A DNA stretch of 64,000 nt from Rhodamnia argentea (taxonomy: Eukaryota; Streptophyta; Magnoliopsida; Myrtales; Myrtaceae), in NCBI RefSeq assembly GCF_020921035.1, contig NC_063155.1:28389294-28453293 (forward strand), in the 5' to 3' direction. The notes under the pieces are model-generated. The model had not been told where the DNA came from. It saw only the letters and a list, made by a program, of their open reading frames with translations, and made no database searches. This document shows, one piece after another, positions 1-10,630 of this stretch; the first letter of the stretch is position 1; every line of letters starts with the position of its first letter. The translations under genes and the position numbers were made by a program.

Positions 1-682
1 TTTGGCAATTAGAAAGCATACATGCCCCGAATGAGTTGAAGTATATGTTATGGTGCCATGCACAAGGATTACTCCTAATGACCCAATGAAAAAAGTGCTA
101 TGATTATTCCTGTCTTAAATAACAAAAGAGAGCAGCAGGATAGAAGGAAAATGCAGACAGCTAGATATTGTACATTTTTTTATGCAGCAACTCAGCAAGA
201 GTCTTGCAGTTTCAACTTTAAACCTTTTCTCGCTAAGCGAATTCTCTAAAGATTCACGTAGCGAATTAACTCCAGCATCTCATAAATTGTAAACTACATG
301 ATAAACCTGGCTATCTAGCATGTAGTGTTGGCTTTGGCCTCTGGTCATACAAAACCAAGTCGTTTTGAATGGGTTGAAACGTGCTTATTAGCTAGCCAAC
401 TCCAAACCAACCAAGTTCACCCTTTTTGACCAATCCATCTGTTTAGTATGCTCCACACATGTATACTCAAGACAAGAATATTGTTCCTAACAAACAAACA
501 GATGGGTTATCAAAAACAGGTGTCAAAGTGAAACTCAATTGGAACTCAGTGAAAGAATAAATATCTGCAAAGTTTTTGGGGCTGCTGTCATTCCATAAGA
601 AGGCATGTGGCAAAAATATTTCATTCAAAAAGCCAAAAGAGGGGAAAAAAGAGAAGAATATTATGAGTCATAGAAAATTTAC

Positions 683-3600
683 CCGTCACCCTGCTGGCAA
701 GACCAAGGGCCTGGCGTAACAGAGGAGCATTGTCATTCAGCGAAACACGATCTGCTAGATTCAGAATCTCATTTTCATTGAAGGAAGAAACCAACTTAAA
801 TGCAGCCAAGAAATGCAGAAAACGGGAAACCTCTAACGAACTCTCGGCTTTTTCTGTCAGTTTCATTTTCCATTCTATTGCCAGGTTCATTGCTTCTTTT
901 TTAACTTCATTCGTTGTTGAAGGTGAAACTTTTATCAGCTGCTCTAACAGAAAAATTTGACTCCTGAGATGATCAGTATCCAAATTCATATCCATACTAT
1001 TTGAGAATTGCCTATGAGACCCCTCAATTACATACAGGATAAGTTCTGCAGGGTCAGAGGAGCTTTGCAGAACATCCGAGATTTCTTCAAGTGTTGCATG
1101 ATCTTCAGTCAAAAGCTCAGTTTGGAGAAACTGCAGAGTTCCTCCAACAGAGCCAGTTGGTGGTGGAGTAATCCCACCAGAAGAATCGTCTGCATTATGC
1201 ACAATACAATGCTCTGACTCCTCAGTCTTTATATGCCACTGTTGAGTGGATCTCAAGGAGCCTGTCATATACAAATCAGTTGATAAGAATCCAAAACCAC
1301 CTTAATCAAGATTATTGTAGTATATGTGGTTTCACGTGAAATCAAAATCAAGCAAGAGTTTATACTAACTAGTAACGAGCTACGAGGAGTAGGAAAGACA
1401 CAAGACAAAAATGTAAAGACTATGCAAAAGGCAATATCAAAAGAAAGGTTTTAAGGTTGCAACTGCTGCTTAGATATCTTAAGAGAAATATTTTTGAGAT
1501 CCAACTTTAGAGCTTCAACTATTGGATGGAACCTCGCAACATCCGTATCTGGTGCCGTAGCAACATGAACCTAAGCACTACATTGAAACCTCAATAAATG
1601 GTCCATCGTTCCAATCCAAAATATAGTGAAAAAATTGCTGACTAGGAGCCTTAATGAATCAATTTGATAGAACTTTGTATGTCCATGCTAGCGAAAAAGC
1701 ATAAGGTTTGCGTGGAGAAAGAAAATGAAAAGTAAATATGTTGAAAGAATAACCACTTGAAGGTTTTGTTCTATTCAGAAAAGTAAACGTAATTCTTTTT
1801 AAAGTAAGAAGAATTTACCTTACCAAAAAAAAAAAAAAGGAAGAAGGAAAGAAGGATTTACAGATAAATTCAGAAGTGTGAAAGATTAAGGAATCATGTT
1901 ATGTTCTGAAGGCCCAACCTGATCAAGTTTGGAATACAGTTCAAACGAAAAGGACCTACTGATCTAGAGATTGCCAAGTTAAAACAAAAACCAAAAAGAG
2001 TGAGTTGTTTGAGATCAGCCACATATATTGGCTGGCCATATTTTAGAACATAGTAAACATGAGTTAAGACAGTTGATCTGAATGGTCACTATACATACAC
2101 TGATTTGCGTTTTATTTCAATCCATCACCAGCAATAGCGTGAAGCCCGAGCGAAATTTTCACTTGCCATATGAATCAGACATTTAAAATTTATCAAATTA
2201 AATGTTAGAAAAAAAGAATCCAGTTAATGATTTTCAAATTGATTTGGGGAAATCTCGAACCTACAAGAAAGTGTAAATCAGCATCTTCATGTTTTTGCTA
2301 GCTCAAATCATTAAACATTAAAATACACAGCTATTCTCGAGTTCGAAAATTTTGTTAGCATAAAGAAATGAGAGCTGAAGCAACATCAATATTGCAAAAA
2401 CCCAGGCACAAAATGATAAAGAAACTGGCAACCAGATCCATCAATGCAAGTTGTTAGCTGCATAAAAACTTACCAGGTTGTGCATCTGAAGAACCTAGGA
2501 GCTGGCGCAATCCATGCCCCTTTCTGAGTTGCAATACAAAATTGACAAGATTTTGAATTTCATTTGCATCGAAATCGGAACCCAGCTTATATGCCACTAA
2601 AAGTTGCAAAAAACCCCAGATCTCCAAATAATTCTCTGGTGATGGCAAAACATTTAGCTTCGCCTTCCATTCAAAGGCCAGTTTCCTTGCAGCTTCCCTC
2701 ACCTGAGGCTTCACCTTTGCTGAAAATTTTATTATAGACTCTAAGAGGAAGATACAAACCCTTCTGATTATACCAATATCTAATCCATCTCCATTGCTCG
2801 AGTCCTGAGGATAGAATCCTTCAATGCCATCTAACACCAATTTTGCCGCATCAGTTGATGTTTGGATTATTTCCAGTGCCTTAGAGAACGCCCTGTCGTG
2901 CTCCTTGAATTGCTGACCTAGGAACATGAGCAGATTCTTTCCATCAACGCCAATTCCGGGTTGAGAATTTACTTCTGAAGCCGAAGCAGATACATTTGCT
3001 AATGCATGTGTCATTAACCCAGAAAGAGCATTAAAACTCTCTCTCAGCTCCAATTCCCTAGTGCGGGTCTCGAGTGCCTTGTCAATCAAATCAAGTCGCT
3101 CCTTCCTCAATTCTAGTTCATTACGTTGGACCTCACAATCCTTCTTTCTCATTTCGAGTATCTTACAGCATTCTTCCGTTAACAAGTCAAGCGCACGAAG
3201 GTGCTTTTCCTTGAGATCAAGATGTCTGCGGCCTTTCTTGCTCCTCTCTTCAATTTGATCCAACTGCCCTTTTCTAAATTCAAGCTCTTGAGAGCACTCT
3301 GCCATAGACTTCTGCATCAAATCCAGTTGCTTCTTTTCCGACTCGAGGGTCAGTGAGCATTCAAGAATTGAGCTTTGGATGGAAGCATACTCTTGTTCTT
3401 TCAGTTGAAGTCTCTCTGCAGATTTCCTATTTTGAATTTCGATGGACTCTAGCTGTTTCCTTTTGGATTCAAGTTCAAGATCGAGGTCTTTTATAGACCG
3501 TTTGGTTGTACTTAATTCCCTGCATATATATTCAAGAGATCTGCCAACCTTTCTTTCTTTTCCTTCGACTGAAGCAAGCTCTTCGTTTTTTGACTTCATT

Positions 3601-4742
3601 TCCTCTTCAAGCTGCTCTATGCACTTCCTGATACCCTCCAAATGACCTTCCTTGGACTTAAGATCTTCCGATAGCTTTCCGATAGTCATTTCAATGAACC
3701 TGAACACCTTCTCTTTCGAATCAAGTGCCACCGACCGGTCACTGATCAACTTTTCAATTGCATCATACTGCTTTTGCTTCGATTCAAGCTTTTCATTGTT
3801 CTCCTTGATCAATGCTTTTGTTGAATGAAGGAGACTCTCTTTCGATTCGAGTGCTTTAGTAGACTCTTCGACGCATTTCTTGACTCGACCAAGTTCCTCC
3901 TCCTTAACTTGAAGTTCAAGGCAGCCGTCGTTTATCTCATCTTCGAGAGACTGCAATTCTCCCTGTTTGAGCACGATCACCCTGTCAAGCTCTTCGATAG
4001 AGTGTTCCAGACTGCTCAACTGATTCTCTCTCGTGCACGCTGTTTCGTATCTATCCTCGAGCAAATTCTCTACCATACTCAAGTCCAGTCTTTTGAGATC
4101 GACCTCCCCACACAATTTTTTGTGAGAACTCCTCGTCGATTCCAACTTCTCTCTTTCCAGATCTAGTTCCCTAGCATTCTCCTCTAGCGAAATCTGCAAC
4201 TGTCCAACTTTTTTCTCTAGCAAGCTTACTTTCTGTTGCAGCAGGTCCATCTCCACTTTTTTCGAACTATAGTTCCCAACACACTCCTCCATCGACTTCC
4301 TCAGAGAACTCAACTCCTCCTCCTTATCTCTGATCAAGGAAACGCAATCACTGAGCTCGCCACGCGTTAGAACTAACCGCTTCTCCTCCGACTCGCGCTC
4401 ATCACACAGCCTCTTGACCTGTTCCTTCACCGAAGTCAGTTCCCTCGTCTTTCCACCAATCTCCCCCTCACATTCCTCGATCCTCCGTTGCAACGAACAC
4501 AACTCGCCCTCCTTGGACTCGACTACGCGGCGGCGCTCCTCGAGCGACCTCTCCCTCTCGAGGAGCTGCTCGGAGCGGCATTCCAACGACCTCTGGATGC
4601 CGTCGAAATGCTCCTCCAAATCCTTCCACATGAGAGCGAAAGACAGGAGATTCGATGCCTGAGCGTGCACTTGCTCATACGCCTCGGAAATGCCCTCCTT
4701 CTTCAACTCCGCTTGCTTCAACTTCTCAGACACTTTCTCCAT
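683..4742 (-). CDS. FRIGIDA-like protein (FRL5 type), long coiled coil plus two Frigida-type repeats, partial at left edge
   Basis: Exon 1 is 4742-2474 and exon 2 is 1261-683. The intron (2473-1262) is phase 1 with GT/AG ends, joining ...SDAQP-G to SLRSTQQ. The second exon ends with another phase-1 donor (GT at 682), so at least one more exon lies outside the window; without splicing the frame stops at 621. The start is the Met of MEKVSEKLKQ; an upstream in-frame Met would add 25 uncharacteristic residues. Residues 1 to about 570 are a long charged coiled coil built from 21-residue units. Residues about 600-756 and the second exon are two related copies of the Frigida helical region, each with an (A/I)EWK(A/M)KL motif and an F..(L)AxKLxSxF(D/N)xNEI motif. 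FRIGIDA-family proteins act in the nucleus, the founding member in activation of FLC and flowering time; the role of long FRL5-like members is poorly known. The family call is firm. The exact orthologue and the C-terminus cannot be seen. Confidence 0.9.
3033..4586 (-). repeat. Coding 63-bp (21-residue) repeat array in the FRL coiled coil
   Basis: Counting from MEKV as residue 1, an LxSKExxL-type motif recurs every 21 residues: at 298, 319, 340, 361, 382, 403, 424, 445, 466, 487, 508 and 529. The same register continues backward through 277, 256, 235, 214 and 193. After a single 14-residue step it continues through 179, 158, 137, 116, 95, 74 and 53. The unit reads roughly L-E-S-K-E-x-x-L-x-x-I-x-x-x-I-x-E-x-x-x-E, which is three heptads. 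About 24 units lie in one exon. This is a protein-level repeat; at DNA level the copies have diverged. Confidence 0.8.
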
Positions 4743-5369
4743 GGAAGCCACCAGCAATGTCGAGGGAGAAAACGAAGAAACGCTCCCTCTAGAATCCAAA
4801 CAGGAAACCCAAAACAAAGGAAAACAGAAGAAGCCGAAAGCTGTCGCGCGAACGGAGACGAACCTGGCGCTGCTGGAGGAGCAAGACGAAACCCTAGAGA
4901 GAGAAAAAGCTGATGAGCAGGCTCCGAATCCCTTCTTGCTGGTGAATCAGAGGAGGAGGATTTGCCGGGAGGGAGCGAGCGAGTTCCTTCGTGGTGTTGC
5001 AGGAAAAACGGAGCTGATGATACGTGGTTGAATCCTGAGCGGGGAGTGTCAGGCCGCGGGTGACGGTGAGGAATTACCTTCCTACTACTACCTGTGCCTG
5101 GTGGGATGTTACGTGACAGTCTCCGATAATCATCGAACGGTCTCTCCCTCTTTTTTTTTTTTTTTTCATTTTAGACCTTGGAGTTACTCGAAAGCCGGAA
5201 AAAAATTAAGTCGAAGTGAGTTTCTTTTGTTTCGTAAAAAAATGAATAATACGATTTTTTAAAGGATGGTGAGGATAAAATATCTTACAAGCTAGTTTTC
5301 ACGGACATAATGTCCTGCGATTCAAGCATTTTAAGACATCATGTCCAAGGTATCTACAATCCATTTATG

Positions 5370-5611
5370 CTTCATTTGTTTCGTGAAAAAATAAAAAATT
5401 TTAAAAATATTTTCCTAAGGACTATCACTTGTATCGCTTAAAATAATTAGCAAATAAGAAATATTTTTTTGTCAATAACAATTTCCATCTGGATATTTTT
5501 GTGGATGATGAAAATATAATTTGTTGATTAATTTTTGTAAGTGATACAATCTATCGCTTTTAGAAAATTATTTTTCAAATAATTCGTTTTCCACGAAATA
5601 AGCGGAGCCTT
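5370..5611. mobile_element. MITE-like inverted-repeat element, family A
   Basis: The left end reads GCTTCATTTGTTTCGTGAAA and the right end TTTTCCACGAAATAAGCGGAGCC, which are inverted versions of each other. The AT-rich middle contains TATCGCTTAAAATAATTAG and its inverted counterpart. Related copies lie at 5679-5890, 41338-41812 and 59015-59250. No transposase is present, so it is non-autonomous. The superfamily is not clear because a target-site duplication could not be fixed. Confidence 0.5.
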
Positions 5612-5678
5612 ACATGCGAACCACGCTAGTTGGCGCGAGTCACTTCGAAAGCCGAAAAAAGAAAGTAGAATTAATTTA

Positions 5679-5890
5679 GGCTTTGTTTATTTCGCGAAAA
5701 GTGGACGATTTGAAAATTACTTTCTTGAAAAAATAATCATTTATATTATTTAAAATAATTAATCGGTGAAAATATTTACATTATTGATAATGTCTAAATA
5801 TTTTTATGGATAATAAAAATATTTTTCGTTTATTTATTTTTATAATAAAAAATATTTTTTAAATTATTTATTTTTCGAGAGAAAGGCAAA
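5679..5890. mobile_element. MITE-like inverted-repeat element, family A, second copy
   Basis: Begins AGGCTTTGTTTATTTCGCGA and runs through the shared TTTAAAATAATTAATC core to a worn right end TATTTTTCGAGAGAAAGGCA. It matches the neighbouring element at 5370-5611 in layout but is more degenerate on the right. Confidence 0.45.
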
Positions 5891-6241
5891 GTATCTTCGG
5901 AATCCTAATAAATGCAATCTCGTATGAGCTGGCAGTCTTCATATCTTTGTTGTTTTTTTTTTTTTTGGCAATCGCGTCAGACGCTTTAGGAGTTGGGAAA
6001 AGAACTATTATGCGATCTCGTCAAAGTCAAATAAATGCTAGTGCGTGGTTAAGACTAGCGAGTTATGAACGGAAAGGAAATGGGCGTTCGCATTGAATGA
6101 ACGGAAGAGCGATGCGGTATTCATTCTTCAGTTTTTCTTTATTGCTCGTTTTTTTGCAAATTTCATGATGTGTGCGCGAACTCCAATCTTTTAATTATGT
6201 ACAACACAATACACCGTACGGCACGATATGTGGATACGTGA

Positions 6242-6359
6242 TTTTTTCAAAAAATAAAAAATTTCGATATGTTGAGATACGTCATATATTAAATATATTT
6301 TTTTTTCAAAAAATAAAAAATTTCGATATGTTGAGATACGTCATATATTAAATATATAT
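6242..6359. repeat. 59-bp tandem duplication, two copies
   Basis: Two nearly identical adjacent units (6242-6300 and 6301-6359) share a TTTCGATATGTTGAGATACG core and an AT-rich tail. No coding potential is seen. The near identity suggests a recent local duplication. Confidence 0.8.
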
Positions 6360-7044
6360 ATATTTTATCTATGCATATATAAAACTATGTGAGTTTTTTC
6401 TTTTTCTATTAAGGATTCACAATTAGATTTTTTTTTTACTAGTTGAGTATATGACTTAAATATATATTTTAAATAATTCACATTTTGATCTTTAATTTAT
6501 TAAAAATGCTTAAAATTGACTCTGTGGATATTGAAATGGTGTGTCGAGAAGTCGGACTCGCGTGTCGCTAGCATGTCTAGAGTGCTAGTTACGTGTCGAT
6601 TGTATGTCGAAGAGTGTCGGAGGGTGTCGGAGTGTTGAAAAACTTCGAACACTACACGAAGACCCTTGAAAAGTGTCGGTGCTGCATAGTTTAGCTTGAG
6701 TGAAATATTTAAAATCACTTGAAACCTGTCTCGATATTCTGGAAATTAGACATCAATTTTTTTTATTGTGACAAGAAAGCAACTGAAAAGTCAAAACACC
6801 TTGTATATAATTCAAACATGCTAGTGCCTTTGCTTGAGCTTTTTGTTTTGCTTCAAAAAAAAGTTAAGAACCTGAATTAAGGGCGTTTAATAAATAAAAA
6901 AAAAAGGAAGCCTAGAGATCTAGTGTCAAAGAACAACTTGAAGTGGTAACTTGATCTTAACTAAGGACCTGAGGTCACATGTGCCTCTCACATGTCACTT
7001 TTTTCAAGCCATGATTGGGGACATTCTTGTTCAAGAGAATTTTT

Positions 7045-7545
7045 TTTTTTTTGTTAATATTACGAAAAATTGCTAAACCGGTACATCCATAACAAATTTA
7101 TCATAAACTAATTTTTTATCATGAAAAACCTTAGACTGTTACGCTTGTGACAAATTTATCCTAGATTAATATTTTGGTCACAATAAACTTTAAACCGGTA
7201 TACTTGTAATAAATTTATACAAACTAATTTTTTTATCCCGAAAATTTTGAAATCGGTATGCTCTTGCTAATTTTTTATCACCAAAAATCAAAAATTAGTT
7301 CCGCTGTGACAAATTTACTCTCCATTAATGTCTGTTAAAGTGGATTAACCTGTCAACGTGTCATTCAACTCAGTAATTTAACGAAAATTAACAGATGATA
7401 AAATTGTTACGGGTGTATTCGTTTGAGATTTTTTCGTGATTGGTAAAAAATTAATTTGAAATAAATTTATTACAATTAAAATAATTTGAGATGTTTTGTT
7501 ATTAAAAAATTAATTTAAAGTAAATTTATCATATATGTAATAATT
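7045..7545. mobile_element. Degenerate inverted-repeat element, family B
   Basis: Variants of GTGACAAATTTATCCTA and AACCGGTA recur in one orientation in the left half. Inverted forms such as ATAAATTTATTAC occur on the right, around a central CATTAATGTCTGTTAAAGTGG. The same vocabulary appears at 57890-58260 and 58605-58990. It is non-coding and probably an old non-autonomous DNA element. Confidence 0.4.
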
Positions 7546-9656
7546 AAAAATTTTCATAATATTTATTATTATTATTTTGTTTTATTTTTATCTTCTTCTT
7601 CTCGAGATCACCTTCTTCCTCGAGGAAGAAGATGCGGAGACAGAAAGAGCGCAGATAATGATCAGGCATTAGGAATAGGTGTGATGGCGGGGCCCACAGG
7701 CACATGGGTGAATCTGGGGGAACCCCCAAAAGCGAAAACAAAACAGATTTTCCCCATTTGTTTAATATAGTGCCATGACTTATGTTTGGTGTGTCTTACG
7801 GGCGTTGAATTGTTGGGGGTATATATCGTTTAAGATATTAGAGCAAGGGCGTCGAAAGTTTTAAAATTTATTATGAAAGTACAATTTAGTAGTAAAATTT
7901 TCATGAAATATAATTGAATCCTAAAACTTATTACGAAAGTACAATCAAACCTTAAATTTTTTTAAAAATACAATAAGATCCTAAAACTTATTAAATTGAT
8001 CCAATAAAGTTCTTCAATCTATTACATTTTTTGAATATTTTTGGACTAGATTGCACTTTAGCTACAAGTCTTATAATGTGATTGCACTTTTTTAAAGTTT
8101 TCGAACCTGGATTGCACTTTAATGACGAATTTTATGACTTGATTGTACTTTTTGAAAGTTTTAGGACTTCGATCACGCTTTCGTGAGGAGTTATCCTTTT
8201 ATTTTCAAGGGAGACTAATAGGAAATTTGCTAGATTTGGTCATAAGGTTTTGGACTTTGTATTTAGATTCCAAGACTAACATCTCGTGAGGTTGAGCCGT
8301 TGAGGCCCCTATCTTATCTCTCTCTCTCTTTCTTTGTTGCTTCGAGTCATTTTGTTCTCGGCTCACAAGCTGGATTTTTGTTCGTAGCTTCATAACAACC
8401 AAGAAGAAGATGAAAAGAGAAGGGAAAAAAAAAAAGAAACGAGAAATAAAAATGCGCCCAGATGAAAATGCCAACAATCACATCTTGAAAAGTGACATGC
8501 GAGAAGGACATGCGACTTTAGGCACTTATTTCAAATGAAGTTTATTATTGATCATTTTTTTGAGAAAATGGCTCGATTTCATGTTTTTATTTGGAATATT
8601 TCCTATTGTTATCTTAAATTTTTTTTTTGTGGGTCGAATATTGTGATCTTATTTAGTCGCTGCTCTTTCGACCCAAAAAAAAAAAAAAAAACAAATGGAG
8701 AGGGGATTTTGCTAGAGCGTTGGGTGACGGCGTGACAGGCCAAAGAGAGGGAAGCATGGGCCTATCACGGGAGGATAGAGAAAGGCATGCATTGTACGAC
8801 TGCACAGTACAGCACGCTAGTGGAGTCGGCTCATGTGGGAAACTCTCGTTTTTCGCAGATGGAGAGAGGGAGGTCGGATCCGAGTAAATTTATTAAATTG
8901 TTCCGTATGAATTCCGCGACCTAAAATTCGAGAATATTCTTTAAATTGAGGAGAAGAAAAATATTTTTTTCTCGACTTAGAGATATAATAATAATGAATA
9001 TATACTCTATATCATTTTTGAATGGCCACAGTCGGTAGGGTCGTATAGTAAAGTTCCACGCCTGGAGTGAATTATTTGAGGTTTGGCTCCTGCGTCGTAC
9101 GGTGAAAAGAGGGTGGTTCGATGGATTTGATTGGAGGATCCATACGGTGGGTTTTGATCAAGGGCCGAGATTCGTTCTTTGAAAAAACTTTCCTTTCAAC
9201 GTCCTTAATGTTAAGGATATATACAAAATCTCTACTGTTTAATCTTTTTGACATTCCGACCAAAAAAAAAATATTTTTGACATATAAAATTAAAATTCCA
9301 TAAAATGGATTTAAATTCGATCAGCGTTTCAGTGGGATTACGCTATTTAAGAACATATGAAATTACGAGAAAATGAGGGGAAAACATGTTAGGTAGTCAA
9401 AAGGATCTGAAAGTCGATCACATAGAGGTTTTTCTGTTTTATTTCACTGAGCTGCGAGCTTCAAACGCAGCTTGTGGAATGAAAATAAGTACTCATGGTG
9501 GTGAGATTTTGAGAGAGCATTACTTATCATGCGGTCTTTTTCATCAATATACGTAGTTACTAAAGATAGAGACAATTTGTTCAACCAGTTCTAAACCCAT
9601 TGTACGCATGTAATATTGCCAATTGAGAATTTTCGTGCGAATTGTCAATATAATCA

Positions 9657-9764
9657 CGTGTCATGTAGGACGGACGGCAATGACTAATAAACCGTCACGT
9701 TAGCAATTTTCGTGTCATGTAGGACGGACGGTAATAGTTGATAAACTGCTACATTAGCAATTTT
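9657..9764. repeat. 54-bp tandem duplication, two copies
   Basis: The motif CGTGTCATGTAGGACGGACG starts at 9657 and again at 9711, followed in both by a similar AATAAACCGTCACGTTAGCA-type segment. The copies differ at several bases. No gene is associated with it. Confidence 0.75.
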
Positions 9765-10069
9765 CGACGAAAATTGACTAGAAGTATTATATTGAAATTC
9801 GAGAAAAGATTTGGAACTAACTTGATAAAATCAAACAATTTATGAGTGAATTGACATTCGTACAATAACTTTGGGTGCTTGCAAGAGTCATGCCTTCGAA
9901 ATTTGGTCCGATAGTTGGACGTATGCGAGATTCCGGCGAGTCGTTTGGTGACGGCGCTTTGTCAAGGATTGTGTAGCCCTAAGGTTGCATGTCACGTGCT
10001 TGTGAGGGGGCGTCTCCTCTTCCTTTCCCTCCCTTTTGTCATGATTATCTTTCTTCTTTTCATATTTTC

Positions 10070-10100
10070 ATACTATCGAAAAAAATATTTTCGATAGTAT
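10070..10100. repeat. Perfect 13-bp palindrome with 5-base loop
   Basis: ATACTATCGAAAA at 10070-10082 is followed, after five A/T bases, by its exact reverse complement at 10088-10100. It lies about 530 bp upstream of the SEC14 start. It is too short for a miRNA precursor and too far from a gene end to be called a terminator. Confidence 0.7.
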
Positions 10101-10630
10101 AGTCGTTGCATAGTATTCCCCACGAGGTTGTGATACCCCCCAATCATATTCTTAACGGGAAGAACAATTTGAAAAAGAAAATGGTTGAAGGACTCACTCA
10201 TTGTCAAAAAGAAGAGAACGAAAGACCTGATTGAACAATTGGCAATCGTTGATGGGATTTCTGATAGAGAAATCACAAATGGTGAGTCAAAAGAAAGCTT
10301 TTTTCTCATCCGTTTGTTGGCCATGCCAATCAAAGGCACCTTCACCCCTCATTTTTTATCGAGATACGCTACCCAAGCCGTTTGAAAATCTTAAAAAATT
10401 AAGCGCAAGCCCGTTGAACAGCATCTTCCGCGTCACTCCCACTTTTCAGGTCCTTCTGTCTTGCGATGAATCACCCGCCATGTTCATTGTCGTGCTCCAT
10501 TTCGTCAACGCAAGCGAGACTCTAGCCACACTCCACCTCCTCTTGCTCCGCAGTCGAAGCCTCTTCTTTTCGAGCCTAAAAACAAGAATCCGAAGCTTGG
10601 ACCATTCTTCTGATTGCGGAAAGCACCGTA

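Larger units (their letters stand above)
5031..10630. other. AT-rich intergenic region between FRL and SEC14 genes
   Basis: No gene is recognised. Open frames here are short, mostly 60-90 codons, and match no family I know. The region holds several degenerate inverted-repeat elements (listed separately), homopolymer A/T tracts, a GTGTCG-rich stretch near 6540-6690, and a patch at 7850-8190 in which a short motif (GAAAGTACAAT / TTGCACTTT) recurs in both orientations. The last pattern is typical of a worn miniature element. FRL and SEC14 are transcribed away from each other, so both promoters must lie here. Confidence 0.6.

Noticed and set aside
4488-5031. Plus-strand frames of 113-141 codons over the 5' end of the FRL gene
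   Set aside because: They are antisense shadows of a strongly family-supported coding exon, with no recognisable domain of their own.
10073-10345. 90-codon minus-strand frame before SEC14
   Set aside because: I first thought of reverse-transcriptase-like spacing, but no RT motif is present and the frame contains the palindrome; the call is not supportable.
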